The notes under the pieces are model-generated. The model did not search any database. It had not been told where the DNA came from and was given only the letters and a program-made list of their open reading frames with translations. Positions 20,000 to 30,725 of a stretch of 64,000 nt of DNA are shown here, piece by piece (position 1 is the stretch's first letter; each line of letters opens with the position of its first letter). The position numbers and the translations under genes are program-made. Source of the stretch: Vombatus ursinus (Eukaryota > Chordata > Mammalia > Diprotodontia > Vombatidae); assembly GCF_900497805.2 (NCBI RefSeq), contig NW_020954556.1, positions 59,931,375 to 59,995,374 on the forward strand, given 5' to 3'.

Positions 20000-20290
20000 A
20001 AGAGCTGTTCTCCAGGAATTCACTCTCTTCTCACTATTTGAGTTTGCATAAGACAGCAGACCCAAAGATCTGTTGAGTTTAATCAGAGTCCAGAGGAAGA
20101 AAACTTGCAGGGACAACTTCAGTAGCAGGCTGTTTATTTAGAGTCAGAGTAATTGAAATGTATGCTCTCATGCAGGAAAATACAGTCAAGACAAAGGAAA
20201 CTCAGGATATTTAGCTAATTAAAAAATAAAATCGCTGATTCTAAGATGTTTGGAAACGGAGATAGGGTTTGGGCATTCCTAGTCAGATGC
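20000..20290. other. Repeat-free block, candidate conserved non-coding element
   Basis: Contains gagtttgcataagacagcag, cagagtaattgaaatgtatg and tatttagctaattaaaaaat. Homeodomain-like cores are frequent. Confidence 0.35.
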
Positions 20291-20344
20291 ACAAATCTCT
20301 TGTAGGAAAGGCCCAGACTCACAAAGCAACGGCCTGGCTAAAGT

Positions 20345-20505
20345 TTCATCTGTAATTGCCTTAGAAAAGTCCCCAAGGAAATAATAATAGTTCAGATCTC
20401 TATAATGTTTTAAGGTTTTCAGAACACCCACCTCACAACAACCTTGTAAGCTAGGTGGATGAAGCATTAATCTCATTTCATAGTGACCTGGCACTTGCCT
20501 CTAGG
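20345..20505 (-). repeat. MIR fragment
   Basis: aataataatagttcagatct, ataatgttttaaggttttca, cacctcacaacaaccttgta. Confidence 0.75.
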
Positions 20506-20507
20506 TT

Positions 20508-20700
20508 GTTTTTTTTTTAATAATGTGTTTTATTTTCCCCCCAATTACATGTTAAAATAATTTTTTAACATTTTTTTTAAAGTTTTGAGTATCAAATTCT
20601 ATCCTACCCTTACTCCGTTCCTCCCCTCTCCTCCTGAGATGGTAAGCAATCAGATATAGGTTATACATGTGTAACCATTACCTATAGTTTCAGTGTCTCC
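20508..20700 (-). repeat. L1 3' terminus
   Basis: Poly-T, ttttccccccaattacatgt, aaagttttgagtatcaaatt, gagatggtaagcaatcagat, ataggttatacatgtgtaac. A strongly 5'-truncated insertion, as is common for L1. Confidence 0.9.
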
Positions 20701-20714
20701 TTACTGTAAGATAA

Positions 20715-21125
20715 AATAGAATTGCATGTGTTTGGCATTCAAAGCCCTTCATAATCTGGCTCCAGTACATGTCTCCAAGCTGATTGCACAGAAATCCCCC
20801 TTGCCCAACTGGCCTCTCTGCTATTCCTTGTACACAATATTTCATATTCTGCCTCCCTCATGTCTGGAATGCTCTCCAACCCCACTTCTGCCAGACCCTC
20901 CCTCTGATGAAGGTTCAGCACAAGGACTACTTCTTCTAAGGGGCCTGTTTTCTAGTGGTAAGGGTCCCCTTCCCCCAATCACTTTGTACTTATTTGTTAT
21001 ATGCCTTGAATTAACTTACCTCATTGCAGGTAGTATTCAGAATTATTTCATTATTTGTTTTGTTTTCCTATGCCTTTGTCTTGGTAAGTAGTAAGTGCTT
21101 CATAAATGTTTGTTTAAATGAATTG
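20715..21125 (+). repeat. L2 3' region
   Basis: tgtttggcattcaaagccct, tcataatctggctccagtac, ctgcctccctcatgtctgga, atgctctccaaccccacttc, and the tail gtaagtgcttcataaatgtt. Confidence 0.9.
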
Positions 21126-21127
21126 AA

Positions 21128-21240
21128 TCAGAATCTGGGGGCTAGATAGTTGGATAGTATCAGGGCTAGGACCTGAATCTAGGTCTGCTAGCTCCTTGGT
21201 CAGAAGAACTCTTCCCACAACATCACAATAATGTTGACTT
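21128..21240 (-). repeat. MIR fragment
   Basis: atcagggctaggacctgaat, ctaggtctgctagctccttg. Confidence 0.5.
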
Positions 21241-21263
21241 TTCAGCAAGGTATCAGTAAAGAA

Positions 21264-21496
21264 GGGGCAGTTAGGTAGCTCAGTAGATGAAGTACTGGGC
21301 CTGGAGTCAGAAACACCTGAGTTCAAATATGGTCTCAGACGAGTACTAACTGTGTGACCTTGGACAAGTCACTTAACATCTGTTTGCATTAATCCATTGG
21401 AGACAGAAATGGCAAACCACTCCAGACTCTTTTCCAAGAAAACCTATCGACAGTATGGTCCATGGGGTCACAAAGAGTCTGACATTACTGAACAGC
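21264..21496 (+). repeat. MAR1 SINE
   Basis: gggcagttaggtagctcagt, tgggcctggagtcagaaaca, aactgtgtgaccttggacaa, gaaatggcaaaccactccag, catggggtcacaaagagtct, ctgaacagcc. Confidence 0.9.
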
Positions 21497-21784
21497 CAAT
21501 GAGGAGAAAGGACCTCATTCCGGGTGTGCAAACAAGATACGCATGCTGCAGACAATCAAGAGCCATTGATATGTTTCCTTATTTTCTAGCAAAAATCCAG
21601 CATAGAGCCCTTAAACAATTTGAGAACCCTGCTAATGACCCAACGATCAGGTAGACAGGGAAAGGATTCTCTGTCAGCTCTGCCAGGAGATAGAACCATT
21701 CTGGCTATGAAAGCTTCAGGGGGAATAATCTAGTTAGCTTACCCCTTGGACAAACCAGTGGGAAGATGGAATACTACATCAACA

Positions 21785-21910
21785 GGAAAGTCAGTTAGCC
21801 AAAAAGCATTTACTAAGCACTTACTATGAGCCAGGCACTATGCTAAGTACCAGTGGAAGTTAAAGGTGTGAATTATCAGATGCCCTTGTTCTCAAACCAA
21901 ATGATGCAGT
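21785..21910 (+). repeat. Ancient LINE/SINE tail family
   Basis: gcatttactaagcacttact, atgagccaggcactatgcta, then a degraded cagatgcccttgttctc. Confidence 0.7.
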
Positions 21911-21959
21911 TGGAATCTGTGAGGATTTCATCTCAGTACTTGGGTCTACCTATGATCTC

Positions 21960-22165
21960 ATTGACATAGGTGCCCGCTCTGCTCCTACACTTGCAGTCCA
22001 TCTAAATGCTCTTACCCTGTGTTAGTCCTTCCCGTGTCTTTCCATAGAGTATCCACCCAACATGCTGGAAGCCTTTCTCTGACTCCTTGACCATTTCAGT
22101 TACCACTGCCACACTAGGGCTATCTATCTATTATTCATCATTCTCACTACAAGACTGATTGACTT
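21960..22165 (+). repeat. Probable L2 relic
   Basis: Only gctggaagcctttctctgac and neighbouring pyrimidine-rich DNA resemble L2. Confidence 0.4.
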
Positions 22166-22384
22166 TTTTTTTTTTTTGAGGGGGGAGATGTAGACAGAAA
22201 ATGATATAGGGCTTCAGGCTTTGATGGATGTTGACCTTTATACCATTTCTGGCATTCTAGTCACTAGAATGATGCAGGTTTTGTGTGTTTGTTTTGTTTT
22301 TAGAGGTAGTATCGTTTGGTGAATATAGGCTATGGAATCAGCCTAGATATAGGGCCTGCTTCTGGAAAACAGGTCCACTGGTTG

Positions 22385-22530
22385 AAAGCTGGGAGGTACC
22401 TGAGAGGGGGTTTTGTTGAACATTCTCATTTTATATATGAAGAAATTGAGATTGAGAGAGGTTCAAAGATAGCCAAGGTCACATAGGGAGCAAGGGGCTG
22501 AGCCAGAATTCAAGCCGAATTATAAAAATC
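22385..22530 (-). repeat. MIR-type SINE
   Basis: ttctcattttatatatgaag, aaattgagattgagagaggt, caaggtcacatagggagcaa, gagccagaattcaagccgaa. Confidence 0.75.
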
Positions 22531-22599
22531 TATGAGCTTCTGATATTATCTTCCAAGATGGAGAATAGAAGAATGACATCTGTTTAGCTCCCCAAATGC

Positions 22600-22855
22600 T
22601 GAGATATCAACCCTGAGAACTCCTTATGGCACCTACTTCATCTGAGCTTTGAAGTCTCCTTTCTCATCAGTCCATTGGGAAGCAACATACTGGAGCTGTT
22701 CCCTTTTGCCTGCAGTGAATCCTCTTTGTACCTTTCGCTCAGATTCTCACTCTTTAATGATGCAGCTCAGACACCAACATGGACCCTTTCTTGGTTCTAT
22801 CCCCCCCAACTACAGTGCAGTGAGTGTCATTTTCCATTGAACTCAGCTGCCTCAC
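22600..22855 (+). repeat. L2 relic
   Basis: gatgcagctcagacaccaac and gaccctttcttggttctatc match the L2 terminal-coding region. It resembles the piece at 24830-25120 over most of its length (cactgggaagcagtgtgt against ccattgggaagcaacata). Confidence 0.65.
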
Positions 22856-22869
22856 TCCCAATTTTATGG

Positions 22870-23270
22870 CCCTGGGTAAATCACTTAGACTTGCCAATCT
22901 AGATCTTTAGAAGGAGACAGTTCCATACAGCAATAAAATCACAAATCTGGACCCCGTCACACACGTGCCCAACTTTTTCTTCTCGAAAATACCACACACA
23001 CACACACACAATTTGCTACACATTATTTACAGTTAAAACCCAAACTCTAAAATCAAACCTATGCCTGTCTTATTCCTGGAACCGATGCATTATCAGATGC
23101 TTTGAGGTCTGCCAAAATCATCTCAACTATTGATTTCCAGAAAGATTTTGGAAGTGGCCTTGAATAGGAAATCCAAGTCAGAAACCACCGTTTCAACACA
23201 TGTGAAGAATAAGAGTTTTAGCATTTACCCTTTGGTCTGAGGAATTCCCCTGCCTCTTTCCCTTTGGCTA
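22870..23270. other. Unassigned stretch with a short (CA)n
   Basis: A CA run lies at about 22990-23011; nothing else is recognised. Confidence 0.25.
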
Positions 23271-23274
23271 CAGG

Positions 23275-23575
23275 TTTATTAAGTGAGTACTAACTACTGA
23301 CCTCCCTGGCTTCCTTTAAGTCCCAATCAAAGCCCCACCTTCTACAGAAAACCTTTCCTAACCCCTTATTTCCAATGCCTCTCCTTTGTTAATTATTTCC
23401 TATTTATCCCGTGTAGAGCTTGCTTGGTATATATTTGTTTGCATGTTGTCTCCCCCATTAGACTAGAAGGTGCTTGAGGGTGGGAACTGTCTTCCGCCTC
23501 TTTTCTATATCCATATCTTAGCACAGTGCCTGGTGCACAGTAGGGACTTCAATGTTTATTGATTGATTTCTTGAC
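23275..23575 (+). repeat. L2 3' end
   Basis: ggcttcctttaagtcccaat, caaagccccaccttctacag, tgcatgttgtctcccccatt, tagcacagtgcctggtgcac, tttattgattgatttcttga. Confidence 0.95.
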
Positions 23576-23624
23576 TGTGGGTGTTTGCCTTGGCTACATT
23601 TATGACTTTATTTGGCCAGAAGGT

Positions 23625-23995
23625 ACTAGACATCTGGAAACAAAGGATCATAGACATTCAGAGTGGGGAGGCATCTCAGGGGTCCCCTAGTCCAAGCCTT
23701 ATGTGGAAAGAAATCTTCACCCCAACACTCCTGGAAGTAGTCCGTCATTTGACCTTTGCTTGAAGACTCCTGGGGAACATGAACACATACATCGTTTGTT
23801 TGCGTGTTTCTCCTTCAGCAAGCAGGGATTTGACTCTTTGTAACTTCTACCCAATGCTTTTGATTCAGCTCTTTGGGATGAAGTAAGACAAGGTGAATCC
23901 CTTTTCCCCCTCAATTCCTTTCAAGTACTTGGTGACGGTTTATAACTTTCCACTGTCTTCTCTTCTCTAGTCTAAGTGCGTCCGGTTCTTTCAGC
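23625..23995 (-). repeat. CR1/L3 LINE 3' end relic
   Basis: cctagtccaagccttatgtg, gacctttgcttgaagactcc, tttgtaacttctacccaatg, tttcaagtacttggtgacgg, tctcttctctagtctaagtg follow the CR1/L3 order. Confidence 0.8.
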
Positions 23996-24129
23996 TGATT
24001 CTCAGATGACATGGAGGAGGAGCCTTAGCTAGGTAGGCAGCAAACACTCTCCTCTGCTTGATGAAGCAATCAGACTTATCGAGGCATAAAAATCTATGCC
24101 CGAAACCACAGGCAAAATGAGTACAACTT

Positions 24130-24352
24130 AGTGCAGGGACAGGACTCATTATCTTGAGTTCAAATGCAGCATCATACACTTACTAGTTGTGTGGCCCTGG
24201 GCAAGTCACCTTACCCCCATTTGTTTCATTTTCCTCATTTTTAAAATAAGCTAAAGAAGGAAATGGCAAAGCACTCCAGTATCTTTGTCAAGAAAACCCC
24301 AAATGGGGTCACAGGGAGTCAGACAGGATTTAAAAAATGACTGAACAACAAG
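24130..24352 (+). repeat. MAR1 SINE, 5'-shortened
   Basis: ttacttactagttgtgtggc-type block, tgggcaagtcaccttacccc, ggaaatggcaaagcactcca, aaccccaaatggggtcacag, aatgactgaacaaca. The first part of the tRNA-like head is degraded. Confidence 0.9.
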
Positions 24353-24604
24353 ACTGAGTAGTCTGGATTTTTGGCTCTGCCATTCACTTGAGAGGTCCAT
24401 GGCTTTGGGCACTGGTCTTGAGGTCCACACCAGGGGGTAATTATACCAACAGGCCTTTGGTTTGGGAAGGCAGGTGATGTTAAAATGCTATCTCTCACCT
24501 GGACATCTCCTTCTCTGCATGAATGCATATAAGTCCATGTGGGAAAGGGGTGGATAAAGGAGGAGCTAATATACCTCCTCATATCTCTTAAGTGAGTTGT
24601 AATG

Positions 24605-24790
24605 ACTGTCATACATGGAGTCAGGAAGACTTAGGTTTAAATCTCTTTCCCAGATACTTGCAGGTTGTGTGATCACAGGCAACTCCCTTAACATCTCTGT
24701 GCCTCAGTTTCCCCATTTGCAAAATGAGAGGTTTGGATTTGATGACCTCTAAGGTCTTGTCTAGCTCCAAATCTATGATTGTCTGGGATC
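24605..24790 (+). repeat. MIR-type SINE
   Basis: catggagtcaggaagactta, cctcagtttccccatttgca, aaatgagaggtttggatttg, ccaaatctatgattg. Confidence 0.85.
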
Positions 24791-24829
24791 TTACCTTGCA
24801 AAGTAGACGATGGGAGAATGCTATCTGTT

Positions 24830-25120
24830 CCTCTCCTTAAACTGCAAAGAGATCAATTCTGAGAGTTTCTTGTAGTTCCTAATTCATTTGAGTTTTGCAC
24901 TCTCCTATCTTATCCACTGGGAAGCAGTGTGTCAGATCTACCACCCTTTCCTGCAATGTATACTTCCCTCCCTTCATCTCGGAGTCCCACTCTTTATTTC
25001 AGATGCATCTCAAACACCATCTTCTATGTGAAACTTTGCTTCATTTCCCCGTAACTCTTCATGCTTTCTCTCCTAAACTACCTTGTATTTAACTACTTGG
25101 TGTATATGAGTGTGCATGTA
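24830..25120 (+). repeat. L2 relic
   Basis: tttcagatgcatctcaaaca, ccatcttctatgtgaaactt, cctaaactaccttgtattta. Followed by TA/TG low-complexity DNA to about 25205. Confidence 0.7.
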
Positions 25121-25259
25121 TACAAATGTGTGTATGCATATGCATTTATACATATATACATGCATACATTTTGTATTTGTATTATATAAAATATCATATA
25201 TACTTGTCAGGCCTTGATAGATACCACCCCTCTCTTTGGAGGGATGGAGGGGTAGAAAG

Positions 25260-25365
25260 TCAGACTCCTCCCATTGCCTTCTTTTATAGGTCTTCTTTCT
25301 AAGATAGCATTAGATGAGGTTCCCTCTGACATCCTTTCTAAGGTTCTATGGTTCTAAGGAAGATC
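25260..25365 (+). repeat. MIR 3' fragment
   Basis: gaggttccctctgacatcct and ctaaggttctatggttctaa. Confidence 0.45.
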
Positions 25366-25384
25366 TGACAGCAGTTCAGGTTTT

Positions 25385-26145
25385 AGGCAAACTCAGGCCA
25401 TGCACGTTCAAAACACCTCTCTAATATGCCCTCTCCTCTTTTCTGACACTTCCACCACCATGCTGGCGGCCTCGTTACCTCATCTCTGGATCACTGCACC
25501 ATCCTGCTGGTGGATCTGTCTTCCTCTAGTCTCTCCCCGCTCCAGTCCATTCTTCATTTAGCTACCAGAGAGATTTTCCTAAAGTGCAGGTTCCATCGTG
25601 TCAGCCCATCACTCACTAAACTCCAGTGACTCCCTACCCCACCCAGGATCAAATACACAATCGTCTGCTCGGTGTTCAAAGACCTCCATAAACCAGCCCC
25701 CTCCCATTTCTGGTCTTCTTAAGCTGCCCCCTCCCCACTATTCTATAATCCAGTGACACTGAACTCCTTGCTGTGGCTCAATGAGACACCCCGTTTCTCA
25801 ACTCCAGGCCTTTTCAGTGGCTCTCCCCATGCCTGTAATGATCTCCCCACCTCATTTCTGCCCCTGCCTTTTTTAGCTTCCTTCAATTCCCAGTTAAAAT
25901 CTCACCTCCTACAGGAAGCCTTTCCTGATCCCCCTCCAGTCTAGTGCCTTCCTTCTCTTGACTCTTTCCAGTTTATCCAATATATAGGTTGTTTAGACAC
26001 AGTTGTGCACATGTTGTTTCTCCCATCATATGGCGAACTCCTCAAGGACAAGGGCTATTTTTGCCTTCATTTCTATCCCCCATGTTTAGCACAGTTCTTG
26101 GCACACAGTAGATGCTTAAGAAATGATCATCGACTGTCTGACTGG
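25385..26145 (+). repeat. L2 3' region, longest L2 in the window
   Basis: About 760 bp in correct L2 order: catcactcactaaactccag, ggatcaaatacacaatcgtc, ggtgttcaaagacctccata, tctccccatgcctgtaatga, cctacaggaagcctttcctg, gttgtttctcccatcatatg, tgcttaagaaatgatcatcg. Reading frames are broken in several places. Confidence 0.95.
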
Positions 26146-26400
26146 ACAGAGACTGATCATCGGATTCGCCCAAGATAATGCACTAAGAGACAATTGCAGA
26201 GATCGTCATGGAGGATTTAAGACATCCAGGGGAGCATTTGTGATGCTAAGCAACTATGTTCTTGAGTGAGAAACCGTTTAGACTGAAGTACTTCTGAGAA
26301 AGAGGATGAGAAAGTCTGAAGAATGAGCCTACTTTGGTTAGGTAGAGGAGGGAAAACTCTACTATAGAAAAAGATGAAATTAGTATATGGAAATCATTGT
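26146..26400. other. Unassigned stretch
   Basis: No repeat recognised, no ORF of note. Confidence 0.25.
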
Positions 26401-26420
26401 AACTTAAAAAAATTGTTCTG

Positions 26421-26582
26421 GTTTTTTGTTGTTGTTGTTGTTTTTTGGCAATTGGGGTTAAATGACTCGCCCAGGGTCACACAACTAGTAAGTGTCAAGT
26501 GTTTGGTCTGAGGCTGAATTTGAGCTCAGGTCCTCTTGACCTCAGGGCCAGTGCTCTGTCCACTGCACCACCTAGCTGCCCC
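26421..26582 (-). repeat. WSINE-like SINE
   Basis: GTT-rich tail, ggcaattggggttaaatgac, agggtcacacaactagtaag, ctgtccactgcaccacctag, ctgcccc. Duplications taaaaaaattgttctg (26405-26420) and taaaaaaacagttctg (26583-26598) agree at 14 of 16. Confidence 0.95.
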
Positions 26583-26599
26583 TAAAAAAACAGTTCTGT

Positions 26600-26990
26600 T
26601 GTATGCTGTTTGTTGAATCAACAACAATAAAGACGGCTCCCTTTAGAAATTAAATAATATGGTTCAGCTAAAAGCTGGAATAAAGACCTTAAGAAATTAA
26701 AGAATTTAGAGGAGAAACTAAGGCTGTTCTCTGCTAATGCCTGAGTTTTTGCAAGGAGAATTTATTCCCAGCAATGCAAACCCATTAAGGGGCACTTCTG
26801 TTTTTTCAATAGCAGCTAACATAATTGCAGTCCTAATGCCTAGGAGCAAATTGTTCGTTCTAGGGCTGGGTTGCATTTCTAAACCTATCTATCTAAGACA
26901 CCCTTCATCCCTGCTCAAAATTTTGATTTCTTTGGCCTATGGGCCTGTCCTGACTTTGGAGTCATGAAAGGGCAATGCACACAGTCTCTC
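26600..26990. other. Repeat-free block, candidate conserved non-coding element
   Basis: Contains gctgtttgttgaatcaacaa, agcagctaacataattgcag and ctaggagcaaattgttcgtt. A 76-codon frame (26737-26967) has no known motif. Confidence 0.4.
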
Positions 26991-27169
26991 TGGCATTCAG
27001 TCGTTAGAGGAGTCCCTCTGTCATCTCCCACATAATCTCACATGGCCATAGGCACTAAGGCTGCTTATACTGACTCTTTCTCTCCATGGTGAGCAGTGGA
27101 TTCAAATTGACCAGCTAGTTACCCACTCTCAGGGGTATATTTGGTGAAGCACAGACAAGGGTCCTAGTT

Positions 27170-27305
27170 GCTATTGTTCTTAACCTCCTTAAATTCATGC
27201 TTATCCACTGATTTATGGCACCTTCGCAGTAGACTATAAGCTCTTCAAGGGGAAGGGACTATTTTTCATTCTTGTCTTTCAGTCCCTACTGCCTATAGAG
27301 CCTAC
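27170..27305 (+). repeat. L2 3' tail
   Basis: gtagactataagctcttcaa, ggggaagggactatttttca, gtctttcagtccctactgcc. Confidence 0.75.
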
Positions 27306-27371
27306 CTAGTGTGTATGTATGCCTGGGACAGACAGTACAGAGGGACAATGGATTTGGTCCAAAGTTGAACA

Positions 27372-27730
27372 GGAGAAGGAGAGTGGGCCAGATTTACCTT
27401 CAAGAAATTGCAGACCTCTTTTACTGACCCCAAGGATCCCACGAAAGCAATGACCCATGTTTTTAATACCAATATTTTATTAGTGTTATATGGCACTGAG
27501 ACCTGGAATACCACACTACCTCTGAAGAAGGAAAGATGAGCATCCCACAGAAGACAATAAAGAAGGGCATTGAGGGTGTGCATAGGGTAACCAATAAGGA
27601 ACTCTGAAGAGTAGGATGAAAGGACATCTTCAAGGAATTGTGTGATGGGGTGACAAGAAAGCCTGGTTACATAGCAAGCTCAAGTGATGACAGGTGGACA
27701 GCTACAGGTAACTTCTGTGGTATTCTCATC
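27372..27730 (+). repeat. RTE-clade LINE, ORF2 C-terminal fragment
   Basis: The frame starting at 27372 reads without a stop for about 55 codons and contains FTDPKDPTKAMTHVFNTN followed by LYGTETW, the segment that follows the RT thumb in RTE-clade proteins (LYGCETW motif). Downstream the frame has stops, but HRRQ and RRALRV-like residues and a final MTGGQ/DRWTATG-like piece remain. It ends against a (TCC)n run and a MIR. It is the only clear protein-level signal in the window, and is a dead LINE fragment. Confidence 0.75.
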
Positions 27731-27732
27731 TT

Positions 27733-27760
27733 CCTCCTCCTCCTCCTCCTCCTCCTCCTC
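27733..27760. repeat. (TCC)n microsatellite
   Basis: Nine CTCCTC-type units. Confidence 0.95.
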
Positions 27761-27761
27761 T

Positions 27762-27998
27762 AAACACCCAACATTTCTATAGCACTCTGAGGTTACAAAG
27801 TGTTTCACATGTATTATCTCATTTAATCCTCAAAACAGAGGTAGATAGTATCATTATTCCCATTCTACAGATGAAGAAACTGAGACTGAAACAGGTTCAA
27901 GGGACATGTCCAGGGTCACATAGCCAGCAAGTGTCTGAGGTAGGATTTAATCTCAGGTTTTCTTGATTCTGTGATTGAGATCCTCTATGCAACCTAGA
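27762..27998 (-). repeat. MIR, nearly complete
   Basis: aacatttctatagcactctg, gtattatctcatttaatcct, cattctacagatgaagaaac, agggtcacatagccagcaag. Confidence 0.9.
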
Positions 27999-27999
27999 A

Positions 28000-28200
28000 A
28001 CTTAAAACAATGTTGGAAGAAAGCAAGCCAGGCTTCCGGCAGATGGTGTATACTCTCAAGGTGAGCTTTTGGGAGAATGAGGATGACAATTGCACAGGAC
28101 AGGCAGGCATGGGTGAGCTACGACTTATTTCACTGAAGGAAACTCCCGACCCTGTGAAATTACAAATATATTGAAATATTTGAGTATCTCCGGTGATTGG
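28000..28200 (+). repeat. Possible continuation of the RTE LINE 3' end
   Basis: The block gggtgagctacgacttattt, cactgaaggaaactcccgac, cctgtgaaattaca looks like a LINE 3' UTR and lies where the RTE fragment would resume after the MIR. Family assignment uncertain. Confidence 0.35.
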
Positions 28201-28261
28201 CATAATGCCTTGTGCAAAGCAAATGCTTTCTAAATGTTCTTTGGAGTGAATTTAATTCAAC

Positions 28262-29110
28262 CAAATTGGTCCATGTGAACAAAACCCTCTATATATCTTG
28301 CAAGAAAAGTCTCTGGTGCATTTTTAGTTTTCTTAGGCTATGACAGCAGATATTGGTTGGACTCACCTTGGTGATGGGTCAAGTATGTCTAAATACCCCA
28401 AAGAGGTGCATATCTAGGGATCCAACCAGTTCTGATGGCAAAATGTCATAGCACAGATTCTTCCAGGCCAGGAACTGTTTCTTTTCCCATCTAGGGGCTA
28501 GGACACTTTGGGGAAGCTGCGACATCTTTTCCATACAATGAGAGTATCCCTTGGTTCATCAAGACAGAACTATTAGGGACCTTATCCAAATAGCCCCATG
28601 GGGAGAAGAGAGAATTTATCCTGTCAGGGAACTGCTGTCCCAGGATGGATCTGACACACTGGGAGCATCTGTTGTGTTAAGGAAACCCTCTTGTGTTTTA
28701 ACTACTCACGGCCGGAAGGGCTGCCCATGCTCTGGGAGAACTGCTTGCACACCGCAGGCAAGTCTGAGTAAACGGCACACGCGTTCCTCCCAATGGCATG
28801 TTCCCACTTACCAGCGGTTAATGGGCTGTGGCCAGTGAAGGTTAATGCCCTGTGAAATCAGTCATTAATTGTGGAAACAACTGATTTCGGGGAGACCGTG
28901 GCAATTATGAGCAGTTTATAATGGCGGCAGCAGAACAAAACACACCACCAGGTCACACATTAGTCAAGAGGAAAAAAAGCCAGCCCAGGGACTTTGTTAA
29001 TTTCTACTCTGAGGCTCAAGGCTCCATTAGCCTAGGCTACCAAGGCAGACTTGCTGGACTGGACTCTGAAGGCCCAAAGTTAGCAAGTGTGTGCTCTCCG
29101 CAGAAAGGGT
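28262..29110. other. Repeat-free block, candidate conserved non-coding element
   Basis: About 850 bp without repeats. The core 28820-29080 includes gtcattaattgtggaaacaa, ggtcacacattagtcaagag and ctccattagcctaggctacc. A 95-codon frame (28551-28838) and a 63-codon frame (28921-29112) show no known motif. Confidence 0.4.
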
Positions 29111-29399
29111 GAGGCTCATAAAAATAAGCAGAGGGAGGCAGCATAGGACAGTAGATGGAACCAAGAATGGGGAGGGCACCTCCTCCTGGTTCTATTGGCT
29201 TTCAGATGGTAGGCTAGGTACCACTGGTCATCCACCAGGTGCCTCCAGGTAGCTTATCTCTTGTCCTGTTTATGTTGATGATGCCATACTGGCTGCTTCT
29301 GTCTCTATCATGAATTGGAAACGTGCTTGTTTTATTTCATGAAAGCCTGACATAGCACCAATTTGGGGAGGCACTGAAAAACCCCTGAGTCTTTCTGGG

Positions 29400-29431
<32 letters not shown>

Positions 29432-29960
29432 TTGCGTGCATGCACACACACATATTTACATTTTTCCCTCCACCAGTGGAAGGACACTGAGTCTGGGGAA
29501 AATAGAATGGTTCAAGCAGATAAAGAAAAGTCTTTAAATCCATAGATATACACCACTGACCCCAAAGATTTGAGTACCACTATTGGATTAATTCACTTGT
29601 CTAGCTTCACCAGTTCTGAAATAGGGATGCTGCCCAATGCCCTCTACTTACCTGTCCCTGGTCTCTAAAAATTCCACCAGCCTATGGAGAAACAGATTGA
29701 ACAAATAACATTCTGTGCACAGACCTCCAGAATGCGAATAGATGCCAGGTTGGAAGGAAGAAGGAAAATGGGAAAAGAAGAAGACTTTCCAGTGCAGTTT
29801 TCACATCACTGGCACTGAATTGGTTGCTGAGCAGGGAGGCTGGATAATCATAGTTGGATAATCAGAGCAGATTGCCCTGGACTCATTCTTCCCAACATTT
29901 TCAAGTCAGCAACCTTGACTGTGTCTCTCCTTTCCCAGAGATGCTATTTTGTCCAAGAGA
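29111..29960. other. Mostly unassigned DNA with a (GT)n tract
   Basis: GT microsatellite at about 29403-29432, followed by a short ACAC run. A vague MIR-like head sits near 29125-29165. No gene signal. Confidence 0.35.
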
Positions 29961-29964
29961 AAAT

Positions 29965-30150
29965 GGCATACAATTTAAAGAGCAATGGATTTAAAGTCAG
30001 AAGACCTGGGTTCAAATTCCAGCCCTGCTTCTTCTTACTTGTAAAACCTTGGCTAAGTCACTATTTCGGTGGTCCTCTAGTAACCTTGTCTAGAAAATGA
30101 AGGTGCTGGACTAAATTGTCTCTAAGCTCCCTTCCTGTTCTAAATCCTTT
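29965..30150 (+). repeat. MIR-type SINE
   Basis: tttaaagtcagaagacctgg, gttcaaattccagccctgct, gtctagaaaatgaaggtgct, ctcccttcctgttctaaatc. Confidence 0.9.
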
Positions 30151-30154
30151 AATT

Positions 30155-30250
30155 AGTCGGTCATCTTGGTGAGGGTAGGGATTGCTATTTTATATCTTTG
30201 TATTCTCTACTGGTTGGAGGCCAGAGTAGATTCTCAGTGAATTTTATCTG
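30155..30250 (+). repeat. L2-like 3' tail
   Basis: tggtgagggtagggattgct, tatctttgtattctctactg, agattctcagtgaattttat. Confidence 0.6.
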
Positions 30251-30259
30251 GTTGATTCC

Positions 30260-30725
30260 AAGATGGTGTGATGGAAAAGACCTGAGGTCTTAGTCTTAGT
30301 CTTGTCTGAGCAGACTGTGCTTTGAATCCTTTGCTCAGAATACCCATTTTTTTCATATGTCCCTTGAGCTCAGGGGTGCATTGTGGCAAGCAAGCACAGA
30401 TTAGGAGCTGACAGTGTGTGGGTCACTTTTTCACAGACTCACTGTTTCGGGACAAAATTGACTGGGTGTTTTTGGCTTCCCATAGCTCCAGCTCTATCAG
30501 GGCTTCAACAAATCTAATCAACAAATTAAATTCAATGCAAACTAATAGAAAGTTTGGAAACCTTTGTGACTAGATGAGTTTCACAGTTTGGGAGATTTTT
30601 GTCATTTTATTTTATTACCCAGGGCTTTCTGATCAATTAAGGGGAGAAGAGTTGTCTGTTTGCCAAAGTAACCCTTAAATTTAAATTGAATTTCAAATCC
30701 TCTGTGGGCTTAGTAGGTCAGCCTG
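30260..30725. other. Repeat-free block, candidate conserved non-coding element
   Basis: The part 30470-30720 contains caacaaatctaatcaacaaa, aaattaaattcaatgcaaac and aatttaaattgaatttcaaa. Confidence 0.3.

Noticed and set aside
28551-28838. 95-codon frame in a repeat-free block
   Set aside because: No known motif and no sign of splicing; more likely non-coding constrained DNA.
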